A stretch of DNA of 64,000 bases from Aquimarina spongiae (GTDB lineage Bacteria > Bacteroidota > Bacteroidia > Flavobacteriales > Flavobacteriaceae), in NCBI RefSeq assembly GCF_900141785.1, contig NZ_FQYP01000002.1, forward strand, positions 310,001 to 374,000, read 5' to 3'. Below, one piece after another: positions 1-8,826 of the stretch. Made by a program: the position numbers and the translations under genes. Each line of letters starts with the position of its first letter. The stretch's first letter is position 1. The notes below the pieces were generated by a model that made no database searches, was not told the DNA's origin, and worked only from the letters and a program-made list of their open reading frames with translations.

Positions 1-775
1 ATTCCATAGAAATAAATCTGCTAAAGAGCAACGCCATGGCAATTCCGTTATACAGTCCTCCCAGTAATCGTACAATAGTTGCCGATTCTTCAAGAGTTAA
101 ACCGGGAATTCCTTTACACAGGATTAAAATATTTAAAGCAGTGATTCCTATTGCGATTGCAATGGGGATTTGGTTGTTGATTTTTGATGTTCTGTCGTCA
201 TCCTCTAAGGTGACACTAAAGAGCACAAGGAAAGCGGTAAATAAAAAGGTGGCACTAAATAGATTAGTGGCATTAGTTAAAACTTCTATAGCCAAATATT
301 GGGCAGCGCTTTTCCTTCCAATACTATCATTTACTAATAAATCAATATAGTCCTCATTTACAATTTTGAGCACACTTTTGAAGGAATCGTAATCAAAATA
401 ACTGTCCACATAAAATTGTAACAGATAGAATCCCAAAAGAATGATTATAAACCAACGGATTGATTTGTAAAGTTGACGAATTAGTGAATTGGTTCTTAAT
501 AACTTGCTCGACAATTCTTGTTTGGTTAAATCGTATTGCTCACAAAGCCGAACGCTTTCGTCATCGCTAATCACCAGAACTGTTTTTTTGATAAAATACA
601 ATCCTATAAATAGTGCTGCCAGATTTAATCCATCGGTAAAGAGGTTTATATTTTCTATATATTGAAACGAAGAGCTCTTTATCGCGTTTAAGATCACGCC
701 AATAGACCCAACCAATGCTATCAGGCTAGCAAGAAACTCATCATTTTCTTTTATAAATCCTCTTAGTTTTTTCAT
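1..775 (-). CDS. Integral membrane protein, C-terminus beyond left edge
   Basis: An uninterrupted minus-strand frame of 258 codons starts at an ATG at 775 and runs off the left edge. I read every codon and found no stop. The protein begins MKKLRGFIKENDEF and has about five hydrophobic helices: two near residues 15-65, one near 120-140 and two or more after residue 175. A charged cytoplasmic-looking stretch lies between the second and third (VLVISDDESVRLCEQ region). I do not recognise the family; it could be a channel or sensor-like membrane protein. No operon partner is visible: the next gene on this strand lies 246 bp upstream behind a terminator-like hairpin. Confidence 0.75.
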   Translation of the reverse strand, partial: MKKLRGFIKENDEFLASLIALVGSIGVILNAIKSSSFQYIENINLFTDGLNLAALFIGLYFIKKTVLVISDDESVRLCEQYDLTKQELSSKLLRTNSLIRQLYKSIRWFIIILLGFYLLQFYVDSYFDYDSFKSVLKIVNEDYIDLLVNDSIGRKSAAQYLAIEVLTNATNLFSATFLFTAFLVLFSVTLEDDDRTSKINNQIPIAIAIGITALNILILCKGIPGLTLEESATIVRLLGGLYNGIAMALLFSRFISME

Positions 776-956
776 CAGTACTAGTATTCAATTCAGCGTC
801 ATAGGATAGACTCTATAATTTTTGAATAAAGGTTGAATAATATCCATCCGAAATCAATACCCATTAGTGGGTATAATTCATATCCGTACCAGAATCATAA
901 AGTGCTGCAATTGGGTAACCGCCCAGGAAAAAAGTGAAGTAACTATTTATAAAAAC

Positions 957-987
957 AAAAAATCCAACCCTAATGGATTGGATTTTT
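957..987 (-). terminator. Hairpin terminator of the hydrolase gene
   Basis: Minus-strand hairpin whose arms contain AATCCAA and TTGGATT, flanked by A/T runs. It resembles the terminators behind both tRNA-Pro genes and sits next to a tRNA fragment, so the block probably came from a tRNA locus. Confidence 0.6.
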
Positions 988-1021
988 GTAGTTGGGATGA
1001 CTGGATGCGAACCTGCGATCT
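988..1021 (-). pseudogene. tRNA-Pro 3'-end fragment
   Basis: This stretch matches the 3' end of the intact tRNA-Pro(GGG) at 2667-2744: acceptor strand, T arm and variable region, with four substitutions (CCA end, acceptor stem, T loop, T stem). The anticodon and D arms are missing. The hairpin beside it is also duplicated. The two copies lie about 1.68 kb apart in the same orientation and bracket one gene, the layout left by integration into a tRNA 3' end or by a segmental duplication. No integrase is present. Confidence 0.7.
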
Positions 1022-2419
1022 CTATCTTTCTTTTAGGTTGTTAATCTTCTTTATCATCTCTTCGGCTTTTGTGTTTTTGGGGTTAAGCTCTAAAGACTTT
1101 TCATAATTGGATAACGCCAAATCATATTGTTCATTGGTGTAGTATGCTTCCCCAAGACTGTTGTACAAATTGGCATTTTCAGGAAATTCGGAAGCCGCTA
1201 ACAAAAATATCTTGATACTTTCTTCTATCTTTTTTTCTGATAATAAATCTTTACCTAAACTATTTAACTCATTGGGATTATCAAAACTATAAATATCATA
1301 ATCACTTTCTTTTAACGCATGGTATTGCTTGATCCCTTTATCAATATTTGCTAAACAGGTTTCTCTTATTTGTCGGTATATTGATTTTTTGGGCAAGGTA
1401 AAAGCCTTGTCATTCATAATATTATGAACCGATTGTATGATTTCAAAACTCTTATTTTTATTGTTGGACATCAAAATAATATTGAGATCCGTATCCAATT
1501 CGCTCATAAAAGCGGCTTCAAATTGCCAGGATTGACCACCATGAAGATGCAAAGCAAAAGAATCATGAAATGAACCCAAACTCCCCTCTTTATTTTTAAA
1601 ATACTGATTCTGCAAAAGCAGTTTTAGCGACGCTTTAGAAATTAATTTATTGTTGTGCAGCGCAGTAATCCATTTATTTAAATCATCAATTGACACCCAC
1701 AACCTATCTTTGCTCGTAGAAACTTCCTCGCAATTTATTTTGTGTACGTCAAAGCACCTAACTTTATTTGGATAATCCAAAGCAGGATCAAATACAACAT
1801 TTTTCATTTGTAAAGGGGAAATAACGTTTTCCGTCACAAATTCTTGATATGTTTTTTTTGTCACACTTTCAATAATCCGTTTTTGGAGAAAAATACTATT
1901 GTTGTTGTAGTTGTAATTTGTGCCTGGTTCAAACATTAAATTAGGTAGAAGTTGTAAGTCTTCCAAAATGTCTTTCTCATTTTCTACATGGTCATAATCA
2001 ATTTGTGGAATCCCACTAACATAGTTTAAAAGGTGCTTGATGGTCACTTTCTCGGACCAATCGGGTAAGCCCAAATCAAATTGAGAGAGTTTATCGTCTA
2101 ACTGTAAATCCCCTTTTTCTACTAACATCATAATAGAAACGGCATTAAATTCCTTTCCAATTGAGCCTATATTGAAAATAGAGTTTTTGGTCAGTTTAGT
2201 CTGCCCTGAACCGTCTGTATACCCAAAGAATTTTTGATACACCAAAGAATCGTTTCTGGTAACCAGAATATTACCATTGTAAATGCCTTTATCAAAACTA
2301 TACTGCATAAGTGAGTCTATAGTTGTATAATACTTTTCAAAAGGTGGTGTTTTTTGTGTTTTTGTATCGCTACACCCCAAAATACATAGGGACAGCATAA
2401 GAATAACGAATTTATTCAT
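1022..2419 (-). CDS. Serine hydrolase (beta-lactamase/PBP4* family) lipoprotein with TPR tail
   Basis: Class C beta-lactamase-like hydrolase. The chosen start (2419) gives MNKFVILMLS and a lipobox ILGC, with Cys at about residue 16, so it should be a lipoprotein. An in-frame ATG ten codons upstream would bury the signal peptide. The catalytic SxxK motif is SIGK at about residues 86-89, and a YxN-type motif lies in NYNYNNN. The last 110 residues look like two or three tetratricopeptide repeats (LYNSLGEAYYTNEQYDLALS). Substrate is unknown: esterase, peptidase or amidase are all possible. It is the only gene between a tRNA-Pro fragment and the intact tRNA-Pro, so it may be the cargo of a small insertion. 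Confidence 0.85.
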   Translation of the reverse strand: MNKFVILMLSLCILGCSDTKTQKTPPFEKYYTTIDSLMQYSFDKGIYNGNILVTRNDSLVYQKFFGYTDGSGQTKLTKNSIFNIGSIGKEFNAVSIMMLVEKGDLQLDDKLSQFDLGLPDWSEKVTIKHLLNYVSGIPQIDYDHVENEKDILEDLQLLPNLMFEPGTNYNYNNNSIFLQKRIIESVTKKTYQEFVTENVISPLQMKNVVFDPALDYPNKVRCFDVHKINCEEVSTSKDRLWVSIDDLNKWITALHNNKLISKASLKLLLQNQYFKNKEGSLGSFHDSFALHLHGGQSWQFEAAFMSELDTDLNIILMSNNKNKSFEIIQSVHNIMNDKAFTLPKKSIYRQIRETCLANIDKGIKQYHALKESDYDIYSFDNPNELNSLGKDLLSEKKIEESIKIFLLAASEFPENANLYNSLGEAYYTNEQYDLALSNYEKSLELNPKNTKAEEMIKKINNLKER

Positions 2420-2633
2420 GATTTTGATTGATTTGATTGATGTTACCAACTACAGACAATTTGGTTCTAAAATTGTTACAGTTTTTGTAGGGGTATTGGT
2501 GTTGTAGTTCACTATACTATTAGTACAACTCGTATTTGCCATGTTTTTATTTCTTTTATATCAATAGGTGTCTTAATGTTATAATTGTTATCACCATATT
2601 TTAGGAAATTACTTATGTAGGTTTTTTCTAAAC

Positions 2634-2665
2634 AAAAAATCCAATCCTAAATGGATTGGATTTTT
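2634..2665 (-). terminator. Terminator of tRNA-Pro(GGG)
   Basis: Perfect inverted repeat with arms AAAAATCCAATCC and GGATTGGATTTTT, directly downstream of the tRNA on the minus strand. Confidence 0.8.
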
Positions 2666-2666
2666 G

Positions 2667-2744
2667 TGGTCGGGATGACTGGATTCGAACCAGCGATCTC
2701 ACGCCCCCCAGACGTGCACTTTAACCGGGCTAAGCTACATCCCG
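2667..2744 (-). tRNA. tRNA-Pro(GGG)
   Basis: Folds as a full cloverleaf on the minus strand. The acceptor stem is CGGGATG with CATCCCG, the anticodon stem CACGT with GCGTG, and the loop CTGGGGG gives anticodon GGG. The T arm contains TTCGAAT. The discriminator is A and the CCA end is encoded. Its 3' half is duplicated at 988-1021. Confidence 0.95.
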
Positions 2745-2798
2745 AAATCGGTGAGCAAATATAAAAATATCTTGTACAACAAAAAGAAAATCCTTTGG

Positions 2799-3824
2799 CT
2801 ATCTTTCTAAAATCTTAATCATTTTAAACGATTTTAATAAATGAAATAATCCAGGTAGGATTATCAATCCCCCAATGATCAAAGCTACCCCCAAGGCTTG
2901 GATCACGCTATCGGGCGCGATATCCTGTAGTAGGCTTACACTGGCATCGGTAGTAATCACCACATTGGGGAAATGAGAGACCAAGGCGGCCAATAGGATC
3001 AAAAACACCTGTAGACCTGCATAAAACCGACTCCATACCTTATTTCCTTTTTTGATGGTCATCCATAAGGGATATAACAGTACCGCCGATAGTATTACCA
3101 AGACTACTGCAAATCCATTTTCTATAAATCCCATCACAAAGGCTTTGCCCGTAATAAATCCATACAAAAAAGTAAGCAAGCCAATAATCACCACCACCAT
3201 AGCGGCAATTCTTGATTTTTTGATATACACTTTTTCGTTACCGGGCTCTGCCTCTCCTATCAATAAGACCGAGGATAAAAAGGCACACAAAGCCGCAAAA
3301 AACATCCCAATCAACAAACTAAAGATATTGAACCAGGGTTGTAAAAAGGCTTCATAAAAGGATAGGCTGGCAACATCGCCGGTGATCACGATATTCCCAC
3401 TAATCAATCCTCCAAACACCATCCCCAAAAAGATGGGCGTGATCAAACTTGAAATTTTAAACATGGTATCATATACCTTTTGGGAATTATCGATGACCGC
3501 ATCATAATGTCTAAAGACAAAAGCGACTCCACGCAAGGTCACTCCCAGTAACACAATCGTTAACGGGATATGCAAATGCACCACCATAATATTGTAATAA
3601 GCAGGAAAAGCAATCCACAAAATTACAATCAAAATAATGATCCAGATATGATTGGCTTCCCAAACGGGCCCCATCACTCGGTAAATGGTTTTTTTGGTGA
3701 TTTGTTGGTTCTCTTCAGAAGAAAACAGTTCGACAATCCCTGCGCCATAATCCGCACCACCCAGCACCACATACAGGTATAACGAAAAGATGAGAAAAAA
3801 TAAGACAACGTATAACATGGGCAT
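2799..3824 (-). CDS. cydB: Cytochrome bd ubiquinol oxidase subunit II
   Basis: Subunit II of the cytochrome bd quinol:oxygen oxidoreductase in the inner membrane, used for respiration at low oxygen. At 341 residues it has the usual family length and about eight to nine membrane helices. The N-terminal helix contains the typical GGADYGAGI pattern, followed by the conserved WEANHIWIIILIVILW region. Its first base overlaps the last base of cydA, so the two are translated as one unit. No cydX-like peptide or cydCD transporter gene lies nearby. Confidence 0.97.
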   Translation of the reverse strand: MPMLYVVLFFLIFSLYLYVVLGGADYGAGIVELFSSEENQQITKKTIYRVMGPVWEANHIWIIILIVILWIAFPAYYNIMVVHLHIPLTIVLLGVTLRGVAFVFRHYDAVIDNSQKVYDTMFKISSLITPIFLGMVFGGLISGNIVITGDVASLSFYEAFLQPWFNIFSLLIGMFFAALCAFLSSVLLIGEAEPGNEKVYIKKSRIAAMVVVIIGLLTFLYGFITGKAFVMGFIENGFAVVLVILSAVLLYPLWMTIKKGNKVWSRFYAGLQVFLILLAALVSHFPNVVITTDASVSLLQDIAPDSVIQALGVALIIGGLIILPGLFHLLKSFKMIKILER

Positions 3825-5122
3825 TAATTTGAATGATTAAGAACTCGAATCTGTCTCAGCATTAACCAGGTTACTGCAACCGATAAAGTGGCATACACTA
3901 CAATATAGGTGTAAAAACTAACCACAATCCCTGGCATGGGTGTAACAGCATCCTTGGTTCTCATGATTTTATGAATGATCCAGGGTTGGCGACCTACTTC
4001 GGTTACGATCCAACCGGCTTCCAAGGCGATAAATCCCATAGGAGCAAGTAATATGAACAACAACCAATATTTGTTGCTATTCAGCCATTTTCGTTTTTTG
4101 AGCGACACAAAATAGAGGATTCCTGCTAGCAGTAAGATGCTTCCGATCCCCACCATAATCTGGAATGCATAATGTACCATCGGTACATTAGGACGTTCAT
4201 CCTCGGGAAAATCATTTAGGCCTTTTACCTCGGCATCAAAATCCCCAAAGGCCAAAAAAGATAGCATCCCAGGCAAGGCTATTTTATGACTCACCTCTTG
4301 GGTTTCGGCATCTACAATCCCACCGATGTATAAAGGTGCTCCTTTTTCGGTATTATAATGCGCTTCCATAGCCGCCAGCTTTACGGGTTGTCGTTTAGCA
4401 ATATCTTTGGCAGAAATATCTCCACTAATGGGTTGCAAGATAGCCGCCACTGCACCAAAGGCCAGTGCGATCTTAAAGGCTTTTTTATGTAGCTCTACTT
4501 TTCGTTTCTTATATACTTGATACGCATGGATACCCGCCACGGCAAATCCTGTAGCGGTAAATGCCGCCAGGGTCATATGCAAAGCTTGTGTAAACCAAGC
4601 GGGATTCAACATCGCTTGTATGGGATCTATATTGGTAAACTGCCCGTCGATATAATCGAATCCGCTTGGGGCATTCATCCAACCGTTTGCGGCGACTACC
4701 AATATCCCTGAGGCTACACCAGACAGTCCAATAATAATCCCGGTAAACCAATGAAATCGTTCTGGCAATTTCCCCCAACCGTACAGATAAAATCCCAAGG
4801 CAATGGCTTCTACAAAAAAGGCGGCACCTTCTAACGAAAATGGCATCCCGATAATAGGACCCGCATGTTTCATAAACTCGGGCCAGAGCAATCCCAACTC
4901 AAAGGACAATGCCGTACCCGAAACCGCACCGGTCACAAAGAAGATGGCGACTCCTTTCTGCCAGGCTTTGGTGAGGGTCAAATACATTTGATCTCGTGTT
5001 TTTAACCATTTGTAATGAGATACGACCATAAAAAAAGGCATCACCATACCAATACAGGCAAATACAATGTGAAATATCAGTGTAAATGCCATTTGGAGCC
5101 TTGCTGCATCAAGATTTTCCAT
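3824..5122 (-). CDS. cydA: Cytochrome bd ubiquinol oxidase subunit I
   Basis: Haem-bearing subunit that oxidises quinol and reduces oxygen. At 432 residues it is the short-Q-loop form usual in Bacteroidetes. Visible landmarks are His18 in the first helix (a haem b595/d ligand in the family), Glu99 in FSLEG, Glu105 in FFVEAIALG, the AMEAHY quinol-loop segment and the invariant GRQPW motif. It overlaps cydB by one base. Upstream, the minus strand carries TATCTTTA near 5163-5170, one mismatch from a TAnnTTTG box; this is a weak promoter candidate. Confidence 0.97.
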   Translation of the reverse strand: MENLDAARLQMAFTLIFHIVFACIGMVMPFFMVVSHYKWLKTRDQMYLTLTKAWQKGVAIFFVTGAVSGTALSFELGLLWPEFMKHAGPIIGMPFSLEGAAFFVEAIALGFYLYGWGKLPERFHWFTGIIIGLSGVASGILVVAANGWMNAPSGFDYIDGQFTNIDPIQAMLNPAWFTQALHMTLAAFTATGFAVAGIHAYQVYKKRKVELHKKAFKIALAFGAVAAILQPISGDISAKDIAKRQPVKLAAMEAHYNTEKGAPLYIGGIVDAETQEVSHKIALPGMLSFLAFGDFDAEVKGLNDFPEDERPNVPMVHYAFQIMVGIGSILLLAGILYFVSLKKRKWLNSNKYWLLFILLAPMGFIALEAGWIVTEVGRQPWIIHKIMRTKDAVTPMPGIVVSFYTYIVVYATLSVAVTWLMLRQIRVLNHSN

Positions 5123-5275
5123 AAAAAATATTTAGCGAAGAAATTGGTTTCCAATTAGGATATAAAGATACGACACAAAGCTTGTTTAAGGAAGAAAAAG
5201 GGAAGGATGTTTTTGATTTGCTATCGTTAAACTTTTGTCAAGAAAAAACAGGAACATACAACTGGTCAATACCAA

Positions 5276-5312
5276 CAAAAAAAGCTTGCCACCTCGAGGA
5301 AGTAGCAAGCCT
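5276..5312 (-). terminator. Terminator of the amylase gene
   Basis: Hairpin with arms GCTTGC and GCAAGC and an extended imperfect stem, followed on the minus strand by a run of seven T. It ends the amylase transcript before cydA. Confidence 0.8.
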
Positions 5313-5329
5313 TTTACAGAACCAAAAAT

Positions 5330-8300
5330 CTATTTTACAACTTTAATTATTTCGGAAGTACTTCCGTAATTAACACGTAATATATACATGCCCTTTGGTA
5401 AGGCAGATGTATCAAAAGTTAGGGTGTTTGCTCCTTCTACTGGAGAGACTTTCATTTGCTTTCCTTGTAGGTCATACACCACAGCTTCTATGGATGATTT
5501 ATTCAATCCATTCGCCACCGACAAGGTCAAGGTATTGGTAAATGGGTTTGGCGAAGCACTGATGGTTTGATTCCCTGTCTTGAAAATCGAAGTTCCTGAT
5601 TGTGCACTAGCTCTGGTGCAATCACTAGGACAAGAATCGAACCACTGGTTGTCGTACCAACCATCTGCCGTTCTAAACACATCTGGGCTTTGCGCGCCCC
5701 CATTATCGTTAAATACAATACCTACCTCTACTGTTTCATCGATAGTAGCCGAATACCATGGGGTACCTACTAAGGCTTTCATTGGTACTCCTGGCCATGC
5801 TGGTGCTCCCGGGATGGTCGCATTCGCATTTTTGTCGTAGATGTAGATGTATGCTGTACTCCACGAAGCTGGTTTTTTGAAATATACATCAAATGAAGTA
5901 TCAATAATATCTACAGGACACTCACTTGGGCAGGTATCAAACCATTGGTTATCATACCAACCTTCGGTAGTTCTAAATAAATCATCGCTTTGGGCACCAC
6001 CATTATCGTTAAATACAATCCCTACTTCAACCGTTTGATCGATGGTGTATTTGAACCAAGGTGTGTCTTTTACGGTAGTCATCGGAATCCCCGGCCATGC
6101 TGGGAATCCAGGAATAGCTGCATTAGCATTTCTATCATATAGATAGATATACGCACTGTTCCATGAAGCTGGCTTTTTGAAGTATACATCAAAAGCGGTA
6201 TCGATAATATCCCCAGGACATTCGCTTGGGCAAGTATCAAACCATTGGTTGTCATACCAACCTTCGCTAATTCGGGTCAAATCGTCTGACTGTGCTCCCC
6301 CATTATCATTAAATACAATACCTACCTGTACATCCTGATCGATGGTATACTTGTACCAAGGAGAATTTCCTTCTTGTGTCATTGCTACTCCCGGCCATGC
6401 TGGGAATCCTGGTAGCGCAGCTCCTGTATTTTGATTGAAGATATATACATAGGCCGAAGACCAATCTGCTGGTTTTTTGAAATGTACATCAAAAGCACTG
6501 ATATCTCCCACCACATAGTCTCTAAGGATGATAGGTGATTCATTACCATCTGAGTCAATAGCTATTGCTCTCACCGTCGTATTATCACCTACTTCAAATG
6601 AAGAAGTATAAGGTGTACTTGCCGCCGTAGGTGTGGTACCATCTAGTGTATAGAAGATAGATACGCTAGCACCATCCGCAGTAGTTGAAGCCGTCATCTC
6701 TACCGTTACTGGACTAGTATATACTCCAGAAGCCGGATTAACAGTTAAGGACACAGAATCTGATAGGTCTAGTGGCTGTCCTACCAATACTAAACCAAAG
6801 GTAGTACCAAAATTCACGGTACCATTAGTTACTGTAGCCGTAAGATCAGAGAAATAGTCTTTTAACACCGTACCATCAGGCCATAGTCCATATACATTTA
6901 ATGCGCCTGCAAAGTCTCCATCCTGTCCCTGGAACACCAAGGTCTTATCGCTTTCTCCATTTCGGTTATATTCTCTTTTGAAGATATACGGAGATTCATT
7001 CATACGTTGGTGAGATCCTGCTCCTACAGAGATATGCTGTCTTCTGAAGGTTCCTAGTTTTCTCCAGTGAAACAACATGGCTTCATCAATAGAATCCCAG
7101 TTCATATCCCCGCGATATCCTGCATCCACATAGGTTTGAGATTCAAAAAACTGTCTTCCGGATTCATCTCCGTAATAAATCTGAACCCCACCCGGAGATA
7201 ATAACAAGGTTGTTCCTCCATAAAACATGTTTCCAGTGTAGAATTCACTAAAATCATGAGATCTTAGGTAACTGATCATGTTATACTCCCCCGGAGTATT
7301 GAATCCTCCGTCGTTATCGTTCAATTTTGCTGCAAAAGAACTGAAGATCTCTTCTTGTCCTAGATCGGTATACGCCTCTTTTGGAGATCGGAAGTTGATC
7401 ATACTGTTAAACTTCCCTACGGTAAAATCGTCTGGTAAGTTATCCCCAACATTACCGATGATATTTACGCCAGAGTGTTCTCCTGTCATATAAAAATCAA
7501 GGTCATCTAACTTTTTGGTCGGATTATTTTGTTTCCATTCCTGAAGTGCCAGCACCGCTTCGTCCTTTAACTCTGCCCAGGCATCTACCCCAACATGTCT
7601 TTCGGTATCTACTCTAAAGCCATCGATACCATATTCTCTAACCCAATCCGTCAACCATTTGATCAGGTAGTAACGTGGCGCTCTTGGTTTGCCGGTTCTG
7701 GCAAAATAGGCATTCAATTCATCTACCTCTTGCTGTCTTCTTCCTTCGGCGTCCCACTTGTTTAATAACCACTGTGGTAATGCCACTTCGCTAAACGATT
7801 CTGTTCTGATATCAGGTAATCCAAACAAAGGTGTGGTTAGATCGTCGCAAGGAAGTTCTCCGTTCTCTACCCCACAAGTTAATCGTACCCAATCGCTAGG
7901 GTAATCTTCGTCTACAAATTGAAGTTGCCCATTCACTTCTTTATAGGTACGATATCCAGAGTGATTCATCACGATATCCAGCAATACGCGAATCCCATGA
8001 TCATGCGCCTCGTCGATAAACTCCTGAAACTGCTCTGCAGAAGTAAAGTTAGGATCAAAAGCCGTCCAATCGTTGGTATGATATCCATGATACGGATAAT
8101 CCCTAAAAGTTGGATCGTTGGCTGGTGGGTTATTAAAACCGTGTCTGTTTTCTACTACCGGAGTCACCCAAATGGCACTTACGCCCAGTGCATCAAAATA
8201 GCCTTCACGCAATTTTTGCGTTACCCCAGGGATGTCTCCCCCATGAAAGTCAATCTCGTTGTTTCTACTATCCTGCTTCCTATCAAAGTTAATATCATTT

Positions 8301-8452
8301 GTGGTATCTCCATTATTAAATCGATCAGTGATCAGGAAATAGACCGTTACATTATCCCAGGAGAATGGTAAATTCCGAAGGGATTGCGAAGTTCCTACTT
8401 TTGGGAGCAATAGACTTAAAAGCAACCCAAAATAGAGTAAGCGTTTTTTCAT
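5330..8452 (-). CDS. Secreted GH13 alpha-amylase with three starch-binding repeats and T9SS tail
   Basis: Extracellular endo-acting starch hydrolase. Signal peptide at residues 1-23. The GH13 barrel (about 30-560) shows region I DIVMNH, region II GFRVD with nucleophile Asp282, region III with acid/base Glu325 in TGEHSG, and region IV RSHD with Asp400. Next comes a chitobiase-C-like domain (about 568-645), then three tandem modules of exactly 100 residues (about 654-953) rich in aromatics, resembling CBM26 starch-binding domains (key pattern FPAWPG and GWYDNQWFD). The last 80 residues are a T9SS type A sorting domain (SPNPF, then GMYILRV). No susCD or maltose transporter genes are nearby, so it is a stand-alone secreted enzyme. 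It has its own terminator. Confidence 0.95.
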   Translation of the reverse strand: MKKRLLYFGLLLSLLLPKVGTSQSLRNLPFSWDNVTVYFLITDRFNNGDTTNDINFDRKQDSRNNEIDFHGGDIPGVTQKLREGYFDALGVSAIWVTPVVENRHGFNNPPANDPTFRDYPYHGYHTNDWTAFDPNFTSAEQFQEFIDEAHDHGIRVLLDIVMNHSGYRTYKEVNGQLQFVDEDYPSDWVRLTCGVENGELPCDDLTTPLFGLPDIRTESFSEVALPQWLLNKWDAEGRRQQEVDELNAYFARTGKPRAPRYYLIKWLTDWVREYGIDGFRVDTERHVGVDAWAELKDEAVLALQEWKQNNPTKKLDDLDFYMTGEHSGVNIIGNVGDNLPDDFTVGKFNSMINFRSPKEAYTDLGQEEIFSSFAAKLNDNDGGFNTPGEYNMISYLRSHDFSEFYTGNMFYGGTTLLLSPGGVQIYYGDESGRQFFESQTYVDAGYRGDMNWDSIDEAMLFHWRKLGTFRRQHISVGAGSHQRMNESPYIFKREYNRNGESDKTLVFQGQDGDFAGALNVYGLWPDGTVLKDYFSDLTATVTNGTVNFGTTFGLVLVGQPLDLSDSVSLTVNPASGVYTSPVTVEMTASTTADGASVSIFYTLDGTTPTAASTPYTSSFEVGDNTTVRAIAIDSDGNESPIILRDYVVGDISAFDVHFKKPADWSSAYVYIFNQNTGAALPGFPAWPGVAMTQEGNSPWYKYTIDQDVQVGIVFNDNGGAQSDDLTRISEGWYDNQWFDTCPSECPGDIIDTAFDVYFKKPASWNSAYIYLYDRNANAAIPGFPAWPGIPMTTVKDTPWFKYTIDQTVEVGIVFNDNGGAQSDDLFRTTEGWYDNQWFDTCPSECPVDIIDTSFDVYFKKPASWSTAYIYIYDKNANATIPGAPAWPGVPMKALVGTPWYSATIDETVEVGIVFNDNGGAQSPDVFRTADGWYDNQWFDSCPSDCTRASAQSGTSIFKTGNQTISASPNPFTNTLTLSVANGLNKSSIEAVVYDLQGKQMKVSPVEGANTLTFDTSALPKGMYILRVNYGSTSEIIKVVK

Positions 8453-8584
8453 AATTAGTTCTTAGTTTGTGTGATTGTTAATAAAACCATCTGAAAATCA
8501 ATTATTAGTAAATATTTCAAACGTTGTAATAAATATTTCTAAAAAAAATCCGCTTTTGGTAACAATGGAAGTCCCGATTTTTCT

Positions 8585-8598
8585 CGCAAACGATTGAG
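8585..8598. promoter_or_regulatory. Possible LacI-family operator upstream of amylase
   Basis: GCAAACGATTG forms a near-palindrome around a central CG, the layout of LacI/MalR-type operators. It lies 133 bp before the amylase start. A single site with no regulator gene in view makes this weak. The rest of the 374-bp gap 8453-8826 is AT-rich and shows nothing else I can support. Confidence 0.25.
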
Positions 8599-8826
8599 TG
8601 TTGATATTTTATTTTCACTTATGTTAAAACCTTATTTTTAGTACAATAAAAACACAGTTATCTTGTCAAATTTTTAGGCATAGGATTCCCTGTTATTCAG
8701 GAATCGAAACTATAACAACTTCAAAATTTCAGATTTGTAGTTATTTCTGCCTGAATATTAGGAACTACATATTAGCAAACACCAATAAGGTTTTGTAGAA
8801 CAGGTGTTTAGAAAAAATAAGCTTTA

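Noticed and set aside
36-350. 104-codon plus-strand frame at the left edge
   Set aside because: It is antisense to an uninterrupted minus-strand membrane-protein frame that runs from 775 to the edge and looks like real protein.
867-1106. 79-codon plus-strand frame
   Set aside because: It runs through a terminator hairpin, a tRNA fragment and the antisense of the hydrolase gene.
5593-6493. Tandem repeats as a possible CRISPR array
   Set aside because: Three 300-bp coding repeats for protein modules; no short repeats with spacers anywhere in the window.
8571-8575. GTCCC upstream of the amylase (also one at 36031)
   Set aside because: The partner boxes 21 bp away on either side are missing, so these are not sites of the regulon.
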